A stretch of 64,000 bases of DNA from Sipunculus nudus (lineage: Eukaryota; Annelida; Sipuncula; Golfingiida; Sipunculidae). The stretch covers positions 1,225,900-1,289,899 of the forward strand of contig CM049322.1 in NCBI GenBank assembly GCA_026874595.1, written 5' to 3'. Of the stretch, positions 38,734-48,800 are shown in pieces. The notes below the pieces were generated by a model. The model made no database searches. It was not told where the DNA came from and saw only the letters and a program-made list of their open reading frames with translations. A program made the translations under genes and the position numbers. Position 1 is the stretch's first letter; every line of letters starts with the position of its first letter.

Positions 38734-39301
38734 CACAGGTCGGACATGCATGGTTCTCCGTTTCATTGTACCTGACAGTGTTTTGTTAGCGAAGTACTGC
38801 GTGATGAAGCATGTAATTAAACCAAAATAAACACAACTTTGATATTATTGAGTGTATTTTTCGTACTGATACCTGCCATACGTTTCCATACATACATACA
38901 TATAACCTTCATATGCACTGAACATACACCGGGAGCTCCCCCGCCTTTTGTTCCTGTTGCGATGCCTTTGGTGCGTGATTCATGTTTGTGTGTGTGTGCG
39001 ATTCATGTTTGTGAGTGTGTGTAAATGTGGCATGCGTAAAGAAGGACAGACACCCGTTAAAGCAGGACAATATTTTTACTGCGTGCAAATCAAGCATACA
39101 TACAAAACAATACACATGGCGCTGAGATGAAGCACAGTATTTGACGTGACGGAAAGGACAGTGACTTTACAAACAATATTAATTCGCCTTTAAGAAGAAA
39201 TGTTAATTCGTTTGAATTTCAATTCAAATTAGACCATGCTCTTTTTTCCAACAAAACATAAAGGCCGTCGACTGGATATAAACTGTTTTTTTTTTTATTA
39301 T
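38734..39301. other. Intergenic, low complexity
   Basis: No gene seen. AATAAA on plus at 38826-38831; GT/GTGTGT-rich tract at about 38980-39030; T-run at 39285-39296 followed by TTTATT at about 39293-39298, the minus-strand poly(A) signal placed immediately after the stop of the gene ending at 39302. Confidence 0.5.
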
Positions 39302-40084
39302 CTATACGTTTTCTCCACTGGAATGCTCATTCTGGTGACGTCGTTTCCGTGACTTTGCGTTTTTACGTGTACGCGTTTTATGTTTTCTGTCGCCGTGAGT
39401 GTCTCTTAAGCGTTTTCTACGGGTGCCGTGTGTACTGGTTGATACGACAGGGATGGGGCGCGTGCATGTGTTGCCTGAGTAATGGGCGTCATCAGGCGTA
39501 GTGTTCTCTGTCGCGTATTCACTCGAGTATCTCGACGCGTATCCTGTCAGGTATCTCGTTGCGTGCAATAGACGTAGCAGCACACGCCAGTGCGCGCAGT
39601 CCTTGAGATAACGCGGGTCTTCCGGTTTAAAACCACGCCTCTCTCCTGTCCAGGACACGAAGTACAGACACTCACCTTCTAAAAGCTGACAGGAACGTGT
39701 AAGCTGCAACCCCTTTGTTCTCACGAGCAGCGGGAGGTTGCTCATGTACGAACATCCCAACATTCTGCATATGCTTTGCATATACGGCATCATGTAGCAT
39801 ATATACGTGTCCTTGTGCAGCAGGCAGGAACGTCCTGCGTGGAATCTGTCCTCGTGTTCTTTGCGATGCCAGATGTCGCCGAAATTCCTTCTGCACACAG
39901 AACAGGCGGAGATCGGGTCAGCAAACCAAGGCAGATGAGATACAACAACATGCGAGCGGAGGCATAATACCGAAACCCCGCAGATGCAGCAAACCTCTAG
40001 CTCTGGAGCAGTACGTCCTCTTTCATTCTTCTCAAACATGCTTGTGTAGTCATCGGACAGCTCTAGTATATCATCCATTTTCAT
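39302..40084 (-). CDS. Cys/His zinc-finger-like protein with basic tail (260 aa)
   Basis: First ATG is 40084; a second ATG two codons later (40078) has better context (AAAATGG). The longer frame begins with GTG. Near the N-terminus, CCICG followed by a SHVVVSH segment, then C-x2-C-x12-H-x4-H (CSVC to DRFH), look like C2H2 zinc fingers. The C-terminal ~45 residues are a run of Arg/Lys/His, a strong nuclear localisation and nucleic-acid-binding candidate. A minus-strand TATA-like stretch lies near 40180. A regulatory nuclear protein is likely; no specific family recognised. Confidence 0.75.
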   Translation of the reverse strand: MKMDDILELSDDYTSMFEKNERGRTAPELEVCCICGVSVLCLRSHVVVSHLPWFADPISACSVCRRNFGDIWHRKEHEDRFHAGRSCLLHKDTYICYMMPYMQSICRMLGCSYMSNLPLLVRTKGLQLTRSCQLLEGECLYFVSWTGERRGFKPEDPRYLKDCAHWRVLLRLLHATRYLTGYASRYSSEYATENTTPDDAHYSGNTCTRPIPVVSTSTHGTRRKRLRDTHGDRKHKTRTRKNAKSRKRRHQNEHSSGENV

Positions 40085-40210
40085 ATATGTATGCACGGAT
40101 GAAGGCACACTGCACACGAAGTGATAACCTTGACAGTCTCACTCTGTATTGACGTCTGAGCTCACTCCAACCACTACATATATTATATATGCACGTACGA
40201 TACGCTTACG

Positions 40211-40759
40211 TCAGCATGAAGGCCACGCTCGACATGTACGTCCACTCCTGTACCGCGTACGGTTCTGTAGTATAGGTAAACCGATTTCGCGCCTGTACAA
40301 AACGGTCACTGCATTTACAGGCCTGTGCATCCAGTAACGGGACACCTCATGAGATCGTCTAGCGCGTCTTTCACCGCATGCCAGGTCTGTAAGCCAGACC
40401 GATTTTCCCAACAGCCGTTTCCATTCGACATCAGTTACACACGGCACCTGCATCCTATCGCACTGCCATCCGCAAAACACACAAGGAAAACAGGAGTAAC
40501 CCAAGATTTCACCATAGATGTGAGGAGCACGAATATCACCTACCAGATGAAATAAGGAGGCACATCCGTCCAATGGTTCGATGCAGACGCATAACAGGCA
40601 ATCCAGTGACTCATCTAGCGTGGTGTGTTCTCCTGGAAAATGATGGCTTCCAGGAGAGCATGGTCGATTAGTGTCATACGTCTTCCTGTATCCGCACAAG
40701 ACGCACGTGTTATAATTTTCATGTGTCGCCGCAGGGTACATGTGAACGAAAACAGCCAT
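40211..40759 (-). CDS. Cys/His-rich protein (182 aa)
   Basis: ATG 40759 in strong context (ACCATGG), with TATAAAA on the minus strand at 40814-40820; the longer frame starts with GTG on the wrong side of the cap site. Contains CVLCG, a C-x-H-rich stretch, CLLCVC and CFPCVFCGWQC, which together could bind two zinc ions. Its neighbour on the same strand is also Cys/His-rich, so both may belong to one family of viral zinc-binding regulators; sequence similarity between them is weak by eye. Confidence 0.72.
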   Translation of the reverse strand: MAVFVHMYPAATHENYNTCVLCGYRKTYDTNRPCSPGSHHFPGEHTTLDESLDCLLCVCIEPLDGCASLFHLVGDIRAPHIYGEILGYSCFPCVFCGWQCDRMQVPCVTDVEWKRLLGKSVWLTDLACGERRARRSHEVSRYWMHRPVNAVTVLYRREIGLPILQNRTRYRSGRTCRAWPSC

Positions 40760-40960
40760 GGTGACCAGTCGAAATGCATGCGAGTCTGAGGGGTTAGTTC
40801 TTTGTTTGTACACTTTTATATCATCGTCGGCCGAATAAACGGTGCCCCATAACTGTATATCACAAAAAGAAGCAAAAGCGTGATTTATTTTCTGTGCATC
40901 AGGTTACCTCCAAAGCATGATTCGTCCTCAGCTCTGTCCAGCTGGACATCGATCTTCTAT

Positions 40961-41911
40961 TCATTCTGTGGATTTTTTTGGACCAGCAGTTCCCTGTGCA
41001 ACATCCAACGGCCTCTCAGACGGTTTTTTGGTCATTTTCACAGATACCCCCGAGTGCGATTCCCCTGCAGGCTTCCCACGTTTGTCCAGTTTGTCATGAT
41101 TTTCGGATACCCATTGCTGGCATTCAGAGCATGCACAAAACAAAGACAATCCGTTGGAGTAATTTGCTAACTTAACAGGTATAGCTCCTGATGGGCCTTC
41201 CACTAATGCATCAAATTTCTCCACAATAGTCGGAGCTGGGTTGCGTGCAGTCGCACCTGTTTTAGTCGCACCTTTTTTTGCCGCACCTTGTTTTGCCGCA
41301 CCTTGTTTTGCCGCACCTGTTTTTGCCGCACCTTGTTTAGCCGCACCTTGTTTTCCCTTCTGTTCCTGTTCCAACTTTTTTGTGGGCGGTAAGAACACAT
41401 GAATGGTGAGGTCTGATGCTCCATCTCCTACGTCCTTTTCATCAGGTTTGTCGGCCTTTTGTTCACGCGATTCAGCTGTTTGTGCAGGTTTGTCGGTCTT
41501 TTTGTCACGTGATTCAGCTGTTTGTGCAGGGTTGTCGGTCTTTTTGTCACGTGATTCAGCTGTTTTAACAGCTGCTGCTGCTGCTGCTTTAGGGGCATCG
41601 TTACGTTCACATTCGTTTTTCTTGTCGTGTCCAGAATCACACTGGGACTGTAGAGGACGTGACGCTCCCTCTTCTAACTTTTCAACCCGGTCTGTCAAAT
41701 CGGAAACACGTTTGTTCAGGCTGTCGATGTGTTTCTTGAGTCTTCCTTCCATTCGGTCGAGTCCGGAGTGGATCATTTGCTCGGTCTGCTTACGGTTTAG
41801 CTTCTGGTGCATAATGGGACGCACAATCTGCTTGTCTGTCCTTTTGTCACGGGCTGCGATTTCCTCTTTCGTCTGAAGTGTAAACATGTCGTTCCCCTCG
41901 GCGCGATCCAT
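40961..41911 (-). CDS. Low-complexity coiled-coil protein with KQGAA repeats (316 aa)
   Basis: ATG 41911 (MDRAEGNDMF); the longer frame starts with GTG. Residues ~40-85 form a coiled coil (heptads over LKKHIDSLNKRVSDLTDRVEKL). Then a poly-Ala run, three tandem ~14-residue copies of TAESRDKKTDKPAQ-type sequence and about seven copies of a 5-residue KQGAA-type unit. The C-terminal ~100 residues look globular and hold CACSECQQW, a segment resembling the SAND/DNA-binding or BEN-type context of some eukaryotic proteins, though I cannot assign it. TTTATT near 40885 is its poly(A) signal. Repeat number may vary between strains. Confidence 0.75.
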   Translation of the reverse strand: MDRAEGNDMFTLQTKEEIAARDKRTDKQIVRPIMHQKLNRKQTEQMIHSGLDRMEGRLKKHIDSLNKRVSDLTDRVEKLEEGASRPLQSQCDSGHDKKNECERNDAPKAAAAAAVKTAESRDKKTDNPAQTAESRDKKTDKPAQTAESREQKADKPDEKDVGDGASDLTIHVFLPPTKKLEQEQKGKQGAAKQGAAKTGAAKQGAAKQGAAKKGATKTGATARNPAPTIVEKFDALVEGPSGAIPVKLANYSNGLSLFCACSECQQWVSENHDKLDKRGKPAGESHSGVSVKMTKKPSERPLDVAQGTAGPKKSTE

Positions 41912-42146
41912 CGTGTAGAGAGACTGTAGCGTGTCTGCCACACTCCCCTCGCGCCAACGCTTAAATACCCTTCAAGGCTGAGTCATGCACCACGAGTCAT
42001 GCACCGCGGGAGTGTCAAGCGACTTGTTTACACTGGAGAACACAAGAGCCGAGGCGGTCACGTGAGCTGAACAAACGAAAAAAAGCAATTCATGTCACAG
42101 TACCGGTTAATCGTCTGCAGCACGTCAACGTTCCTGTCGAGGCAAG

Positions 42147-42686
42147 TTACAAGCGCATCAGGTCATACCCTAGTTTCTGCACCGTATCAGTGATTGGAGA
42201 AGCCAAGTCCTGAGAGCCGGTGTAATGTAGGATGGCTTCGAGGATGATCCAATCTTCGAGGGGCCGTCGTTCCATGTGCGACATGAACTGCGATCGCTGC
42301 TTCCTCAAAACAGGAGTCTTTTCCGTGATGATGTCTAACGTGGTTTTGCTGATGATTCCCCAGTGGAGGGCGTACTGAACCTCGTCGGGGACGTGCAGGA
42401 ATACACGTTTCTCTGCCTGCACAAACGGCAGTCGCACGTCTCGGGACAATTTCCTAACGAACTTCTCATTCACCTGGTAACGCTTTCTGATCTCGTCCGC
42501 ATGTGTTGGGCCGTGGGGGTACTTCTGCAGTAGCGCCCACAAGTCCGCATTCTGTCCTGTGCCGCTCGAGAGGAGGGCTTGCTCGTAACTAGGCGGAGGC
42601 TCATGTCTATAGGCCTGCCCGTAAGGAGGCAAAGCGATGTTAGGTAGCGGTAGATCTGCGCAGTTCACTGTGCTGTTTGATGCCAT
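42147..42686 (-). CDS. PPxY-motif protein (179 aa)
   Basis: Start chosen at ATG 42686 (MASNSTVN) because a minus-strand TATAAG at 42728-42733 puts the cap site near or after the upstream ATG 42716. Residues ~33-38 carry PPPSYEQA, a PPxY motif of the kind that recruits NEDD4-family ubiquitin ligases and ESCRT for virus budding. The rest is helical with a basic region around residue 75. Its N-terminus and leader DNA resemble those of the divergent gene at 43300 (IPxSIMAxxS, then CxDxPLP), while the C-terminal parts differ. Confidence 0.75.
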   Translation of the reverse strand: MASNSTVNCADLPLPNIALPPYGQAYRHEPPPSYEQALLSSGTGQNADLWALLQKYPHGPTHADEIRKRYQVNEKFVRKLSRDVRLPFVQAEKRVFLHVPDEVQYALHWGIISKTTLDIITEKTPVLRKQRSQFMSHMERRPLEDWIILEAILHYTGSQDLASPITDTVQKLGYDLMRL

Positions 42687-42789
42687 TATCGACCGAGGAA
42701 TGACAACCGGGACCATGTGCCTCGTAACTTATACGTTATGAGGAAAGTCGTATACACTGTGCGGGAAGCAGCCCTAACAAACCACACAC

Positions 42790-43040
42790 GTTCACCAAGT
42801 CATACACACGCCTGTTCTGTGTCCTTAATCCGTCACATACACCCGTAAACAAGCTCATTAATCTTTCCTTGTCTGCCACGTCACGGCCTTGAAAACGTAG
42901 CAAGTTGTTTACGTATTGTTAGAACTACCGTTGTTTCATACTGCTCCGTGATCTGAATCCGTCACATTCACCCGTAAACAAGCCAATCAATCATTTTTCC
43001 TTGTCTAACACGTCACGTCCTTGAAAACGTAGTAAACCAG
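42790..43040 (-). repeat. Two copies of the ~129-bp repeat, inverted orientation
   Basis: Two units about 130 bases apart, each ending with CACGTCACG-CCTTGAAAACGTAG and containing the TTTCATACTGCTC and TCACATTCACCCGTAAACAAG segments. They are the reverse complement of the units at 44100-44660, so the gene at 43300 is flanked by inverted repeats. Confidence 0.8.
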
Positions 43041-43183
43041 GACTGATCAGTCATGTTGATAACCGGTGACTGTGATACTTCCCGGACACAGTAGAGACGT
43101 TTGTGTCGTGGCTGTTGTGCTCACGTCTGTTGCGTGTGCAGTATGAATTATTTTTGCCCCCCCCCCCCCACTTACACCACACG

Positions 43184-43190
43184 TATAAAA
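43184..43190 (+). promoter_or_regulatory. TATA box of the 185-aa gene
   Basis: TATAAAA about 110 bases upstream of the ATG at 43300; a C-run of about 13 precedes it. Confidence 0.55.
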
Positions 43191-43299
43191 GTTTCTCGGT
43201 GTCTCATGCAGAACCATACCAGTGCTGCTGCCCCTTCTGGCCACAGGAGTTATCAGTTTAAATACACACGTGGTCCTGGCTGCCATTCCCCAGTCTATC

Positions 43300-43857
43300 A
43301 TGGCATTGAAGAGCATCGGACAGTGCGGAGATCCCCCGTTACCAACTGCGCCTCTACCACAAACTGTGCCCTCGCCTAGTGATGAAGAGATCGTCGACCC
43401 CACCGGGCAACAAACCCAAGATGGTTGGCAATGTCTGCACTGTCAAACACTGTTTAGGAGGTGGGACTGGTTACTCGGCCGCATTCCGGCACAGTCCCGG
43501 TTCATCCGGCACGTTTGGGGGGAATGGGACTGTTACAAGGACTATTACGACAACGGCCGATTAACTATGTGCAAGGGCGTAGCCGACTGGTGGAAAGAAC
43601 AGTTTGTTCGGCACTGTTTCCCGTCTTACGCCCGGGAGATCAATCTCCGCCACTTCAGATTGGGTGTCAGGTACGACGGGCTTCCCTGTCTCGTATCCGT
43701 GAACGACACACCTGGTCAACAGTACTACATGGCATGGTTTGCGAAAAGGCGGATGAAAAAAGCGAAGGTACCACCGAAGGCTGCTTCTGTCCTGATAGAC
43801 CACGACGTAACGGTGGTCGAGACGAAGGATGTTGGTACCAGTGAGGACGCTGCGTAA
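43300..43857 (+). CDS. Hypothetical protein with duplicated N-terminus (185 aa)
   Basis: ATG 43300 (MALKSIGQ), downstream of TATAAAA 43184; the longer frame starts with GTG. First ~20 residues and the preceding leader match the 179-aa gene on the other strand; the remainder differs. Contains CLHC and further Cys/Trp residues (residues ~45-95), probably a zinc- or disulfide-stabilised fold, and a basic KRRMKKAK patch near residue 150. No PPxY. Function unknown. Confidence 0.72.
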   Translation: MALKSIGQCGDPPLPTAPLPQTVPSPSDEEIVDPTGQQTQDGWQCLHCQTLFRRWDWLLGRIPAQSRFIRHVWGEWDCYKDYYDNGRLTMCKGVADWWKEQFVRHCFPSYAREINLRHFRLGVRYDGLPCLVSVNDTPGQQYYMAWFAKRRMKKAKVPPKAASVLIDHDVTVVETKDVGTSEDAA

Positions 43858-44099
43858 GATGCGTGTGACGCCAAGTATGGTGAACAAGCGTTTGACAGAT
43901 GTATTGTATATGACGTGAGCGTGTAAAACCGAATGTTTATAACACTTGACCAGATTGCCGAGTCATGCATATGTTTTCACGCCACAAGTTAAAACGAAAC
44001 GAATGACTCATATTGTGTACAGGAATCAGTGCTGCAGCCCAGTACATGTCATCGTGACAGGTGTAGAGCATTGCATAACTAGAGCGTATACTTTCAACG

Positions 44100-44660
44100 T
44101 GCTACGTTTTCAAGGACGTGGTGTGGCAGACAAGAGATGATTAATTGTCTTGTTTACGGGTGAATGTGACATATTCAGGCCTCAGAGCAGTATGAAACCA
44201 GGATAGCTTGATACATACGTAAACAAGATGCTACGTTTTCAAGGACGCAACGTGTCAGACAAGAGATGATTGATTGTCTTGATTACGGGTGAATGTGACA
44301 TATTCAGGTCACAGAGCAGTATGAAACGACGGTAGTTATAACAATATGTAAACAACTTGCTACGTTTCCAAGGCCGTGACGTGGCAGACAAGAGATGATT
44401 GATTGTCTTGTTTACGGGTGAATGTGACATATTCAGGTCACAGAGCAGTATGAAACCAGGATAGCTTGATACATACGTAAACAACATGCTACGTTTTCAA
44501 GGCCGTGATGTGGCAGACAAGAGATGATTCATTGTCTTGTTTACGGGTTATTGTGACTTATTCAGGTCACAGAACAGTATGAAACCAGGATAGCTTGAGA
44601 CATACGTAAACAACCTGCTACGTTTCCAAGGACGAGATGTGTCAGAGAAGACGGGTACAG
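44100..44660 (+). repeat. Tandem ~129-bp repeats (about 4.3 copies)
   Basis: Units begin near 44100, 44229, 44358, 44487 and 44616, each starting TGCTACGTTTYCAAGG and holding GGCAGACAAGAGATGATT and TTCAGGTCACAGAGCAGTATG. Each contains a TGTTTACGGGTGAATGTGA core and a TACGTAAACAA element. Copies differ by a few substitutions. Inverse units are at 42790-43040. Confidence 0.88.
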
Positions 44661-45100
44661 CAAAAACCATTCGTCACCCAGATGTATATTTTAGGCACAT
44701 CCAATGCGAATGCACGAACATCGTTTGAACAGCCAGATGTTATATGGATCTGATCAACCAGATACGACAAACATACTTATAGATGTTGATAACACTTGAT
44801 ACTTCCAAACTCAGAAAACGAAATTTTAAATAAATGCATTTGTGACAATATTCCAAAAATGTGTCTAAAAACTTGTTTTACTCGTTATTTTTAACAATGT
44901 TTTGCCTGAATCTACGTCACTATACGTGTGGAACTTATCACATGGAACTTATATAATGAATAAAATATGAAAGTTTTCACGGTCTTCTTTATGCCATGAT
45001 CATCCGCATATGTGATTCATGATCATTTTCTGATACATTTTTATAAATACATACAGGCACACAAAACATCCAGTTCAATTAAAGTATGCAGTCCGCACAA
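44661..45100. other. AT-rich intergenic, nothing recognised
   Basis: No gene, tRNA or repeat family seen. Multiple AATAAA-like signals but no ORF they would serve. Confidence 0.4.
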
Positions 45101-46217
45101 ATGTTGTTTCATGTGTGCAACTTAATTAGATAAATCCGTTGTCTATCTGATATAGTTCTACTTGTCGTCGGCAGGTGGCGATACTGACGCCAATATATTG
45201 GTCAGCAACACAAAATGGCCATTTGCCGGACAACGGTCTACACAACATTTACGAAATACCTGCAATAATTTTAGTAAAAATATGCCTCAAACGTTCAACG
45301 AGTGACATTCGTGATATATTTTCCAGTTTGCGTGTACATCTTGCACAAACGTGAAATCTGCCGCACACCAAAGATTTCAATGTTGTTTCATGTGTGCAAC
45401 TTAATTAGATAAATCCGTTGTCTATCTGATATAGTTCTACTTGTCGTCGGCAGGTGGCGATACTGACGCCAATATATTGGTCAGCAACACAAAATGGCCA
45501 TTTGCCGGACAACGGTCTACACAACATTTACGAAATACCTGCAATAATTTTAGTAAAAATATGCCTCAAACGTTCAACGAGTGACATTCGTGATATATTT
45601 TCCAGTTTGCGTGTACATCTTGCACAAACGTGAAATCTGCCGCACACCAAAGATTTCAATGTTGTTTCATGTGTGCAACTTAATTAGATAAATCCGTTGT
45701 CTATCTGATATAGTTCCACTTGTCGTCGGCAGGTGGCGATACTGACACCGTCATATTGGTCAGCAACACAAAATGGCCATTTGCCGGACAACGGTCTACA
45801 CAACATTTACAAAATATGTGCTAAAATCTTTGGAAAAATATGCTTTAAGCGTTCAACGAGTAACATTTGCGATATCTTTTTCAGTTTGCGCGTACATCTT
45901 GCACAAACGTGAAATCTGCCGCACACCAAAGATTTCAATGTTGTTTCATGTGTGCAACTTAATTAGATAAATCCGTTGTCTATCTGATATAGTTCCACTT
46001 GTCGTCGGCAGGTGGCGATACTGACACCGTCATATTGGTCAGCAACACAAAATGGCCATTTGCCGGACAACGGTCTACACAACATTTACAAAATATGTGC
46101 TAAAATCTTTGGAAAAATATGCTTTAAGCGTTCAACGAGTAACATTTGCGATATCTTTTTCAGTTTGCGCGTACATCTTGCACAAACGTGAAATCTGCCG
46201 CACACCAAAGATTTCAA
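45101..46217 (+). repeat. Four tandem 279-bp repeats
   Basis: Units start at 45101, 45380, 45659 and 45938, an exact 279-base period. Units 1-2 are nearly identical to each other, as are units 3-4, while the two pairs differ by about 10%, indicating a pairwise duplication. Each contains ATCTGATATAGTT, TCGGCAGGTGGCGATACTGAC and ACACCAAAGATTTCAATG. A partial diverged copy lies inverted at 49631-49800. Frames within it are not considered coding. Confidence 0.92.
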
Positions 46218-46234
46218 TGTGTCCACAACCCTAC

Positions 46235-46242
46235 TATATAAG
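46235..46242 (+). promoter_or_regulatory. Inward-facing TATA box, left arm
   Basis: TATATAAG pointing toward the palindrome centre; the mirror copy is at 49606-49613. Confidence 0.5.
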
Positions 46243-46865
46243 CAGGCCGAGTCTATTATACTATCAGTTGAGAGCGCTCTCTGGGCGCTTTTGGGTCCCA
46301 GACGGCTCCCCTGTGGGGGAGGGGGGGACTTTAGGGGGGGAGGGGGCGGCCCCTCCCTCTGCCTTATGTCAAGAAGAAGAAGTAGAGTTGTGGGTCTGTG
46401 GCCGGTTGTGTGGTTCAAGTCAGAACTAGACCGGTTGTAGGTTTGGGGATCACCGGCAGGAGGTGAATAAGGGTCGGTTGGATGTGAAAGGTCGGTTGGG
46501 GTCGTCGAGGTCGGATGTGAAAGGTCAACAGGGGTCGCCGGGGGGGGGAGAACAGGGGAGTTCTGGATGGGATCGGGTCGAAGGGGAAAGGTCAGCAGGG
46601 GTCGCCTGGGGGGGGGGGGAACAGGGGAGTTGTGAGTGGGATCGGGTCGGAGGTGAAAGGTCAACAGGGGTCACAAGGGGGGGGGAACAGGGGAGTCCTA
46701 GGTGGGTTCGTATACGGATGTGAATGGTTAAAGAGTGATCGTCGGGTATCATCGGTACTGGGAAAGCCAACGGTGTGCAACGCACGTCAAAGCACAATGG
46801 GATCGCTCCGATCACCACAGAATCTCCCCTGGGGCCGAGGCCCCTATAGAGGTTTCTCCACAGGG

Positions 46866-48055
46866 GTCGTGGTGGGGGCCTCGCCCCCAGGGGATAATAC
46901 TTTATGGGGGATCGATCCCTAAAAAGAATACACACAGGGGGCGAGGCCCCCATAAGGAATTACATTGAGGGCCCGTGGTGGGGGCCTCGCCCCCAGGGGA
47001 TAATACTTTATGGGGGATCGATCCCTAAAAAGAATACACACAGGGGGCGAGGCCCCCATAAGGAATAACATGGAGGGCCCGTGGTGGGGGCCTCGCCCCC
47101 AGGGGATTATACTTTATGGGGGATCGATCCCTAAAAAGAATACACACAGGGGGCGAGGCCCCCATAAGGAATAACATGGAGGGCCCGTGGTGGGGGCCTC
47201 GCCCCCAGGGGAAAATACTTTATGTGGGATCGATCCCTACAAAGAATATACCCAGGGGGCGAGGCCCCCATAAGGAATTACATGGAAGGCCCGTGGTGGG
47301 GGCCTCGCCCCCAGGGGAAAATACTTTATGTGGGATCGATCCCTACAAAGAATATACCCGGGGGCGAAGCCCCCATCAGGAATTACATGGAAGGCACGTG
47401 GTGGGGGCCTCGCCCCCAGGGGATAATACTTTATCTGGGATCGATCCCTACAAAGAATATACACTGGGGGCGAGGCCCCCATAAGGAAATACATGGAAGG
47501 CACGTGGTGGGGGCCTCGCCCCCAGGGGAAAATACTTTATGTGGGATCGATCCCTACAAAAAATATACCCAGGGGGCGAGGCCCCCATAAGGAATTACAT
47601 GGAGGGCCCGTGGTGGGGGCCTCGCCCCCAGGGGAAAATACTTTATGTGGGATCGATCCCTACAAAGAATATACCCAGGGGGCGAAGCCCCCATCAGGAA
47701 TTACATGGAAGGCACGTGGTGGGGGCCTCGCCCCCAGGGGATAATACTTTATGTGGGATCGATCCCTACAAAGAATATACCCAGGGGGCGAAGCCCCCAT
47801 CAGGAATTACATGGAAGGCACGTGGTGGGGGCCTCGCCCCCAGGGGATAATACTTTATCTGGGATCGATCCCTACAAAGAATATACACTGGGGGCGAGGC
47901 CCCCATAAGGAAATACATGGAAGGCACGTGGTGGGGGCATCGCCCCCAGGGGATAATAATTTATGTGGGATCGATCCCTAAAAAGAATATATACTGGGGG
48001 CGAGGCCCCCATAAGGATTTAGATGGAGGGCCCGTGGTGGGGGCCTCGCCCCCGG
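46866..48055 (+). repeat. Tandem 106-bp GC-hairpin repeats, left array (~11 units)
   Basis: Each ~106-base unit contains GGGGGCCTCGCCCCC, GGGATCGATCCC and GGGGGCGAGGCCCCC, all near-perfect palindromes, joined by AT-rich TTTATG and ATAAGGAATTACATGG spacers. Because 106 is not a multiple of three and few stops occur, all three frames stay open in places, producing repetitive ORFs that I do not regard as genes. Confidence 0.92.
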
Positions 48056-48070
48056 GAATATTCATTTTAG

Positions 48071-48135
48071 GGATCGAGGCGCCGAAGGCGCCCTCCATAC
48101 ATACATCTGTGTATTGGCGCCTTCGGCGCCCCGAT
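48071..48135. repeat. Central hairpin of the large palindrome
   Basis: GGCGCCGAAGGCGCC, a ~22-base loop, then GGCGCCTTCGGCGCC, bordered by GGGATCGAGGCGCC and its complement. This is the dyad centre where the orientation of the 106-bp units flips. Confidence 0.85.
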
Positions 48136-48149
48136 CCCCATACAGTATT

Positions 48150-48800
48150 CTCCCGGGGGCGAGGCCCCCATCACGATCCTTCCATATATTTCCTTATGGG
48201 GGCCTCGCCCCCGGGGTATATTCTTTTTAGGGATCGATCCCACATAAAGTATTTTCCCCTGGGGGCGAGGCCCCCACCACGGGCCTTCCATGTAATTCCT
48301 TATGGGGGCCTCGCCCCCTGTGTATATTCTTTTTAGGGATCGATCCCACATAAAGTATTTTCCCCTGGGGGCGAGGCCCCCACCACGGGCCTTCCATGTA
48401 ATTCCTTATGGGGGCCTCGCCCCCTGTGTATATTCTTTTTAGGGATCGATCCCCCATAAAATATTATTCCCGGGGGCGAGGCCCCCACCACGGGCCCTCC
48501 ATGTAATTCCTTATGGGGGCCTCGCCCCCTGTGTATATTCTTTTTAGGGATCGATCCCACATAAAGTATTATCACCTGGGGGCGAGGCCCCCACCACGGG
48601 CCTTCCATATATTTCCTTATGGGGGCCTCGCCCCCGGGGTATATTCTTTTTAGGGATCGATCCCCCATAAAGTATTATTCCCGGGGGCGAGGCCCCCACC
48701 ACGGGCCTTCCATGTAATTCCTTATGGGGGCCTCGCCCCCTGTGTATATTCTTTGTAGGGATCGATCCCACATAAAGTATTCTTCCCGGGGGCGAAGCCC
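48150..48800 (-). repeat. Tandem 106-bp GC-hairpin repeats, right array (~6 units)
   Basis: Reverse complements of the left-array units, about six copies, e.g. around each GGGATCGATCCC. Confidence 0.9.

Noticed and set aside
45773-46429. ORFs starting MAICRTTVYTT inside the 279-bp repeats
   Set aside because: They begin with a non-ATG codon, exist only in two of four units, and run into unrelated repeat sequence.
46866-48800. CRISPR-like array
   Set aside because: Units are wholly repeated without unique spacers; eukaryotic/viral context.
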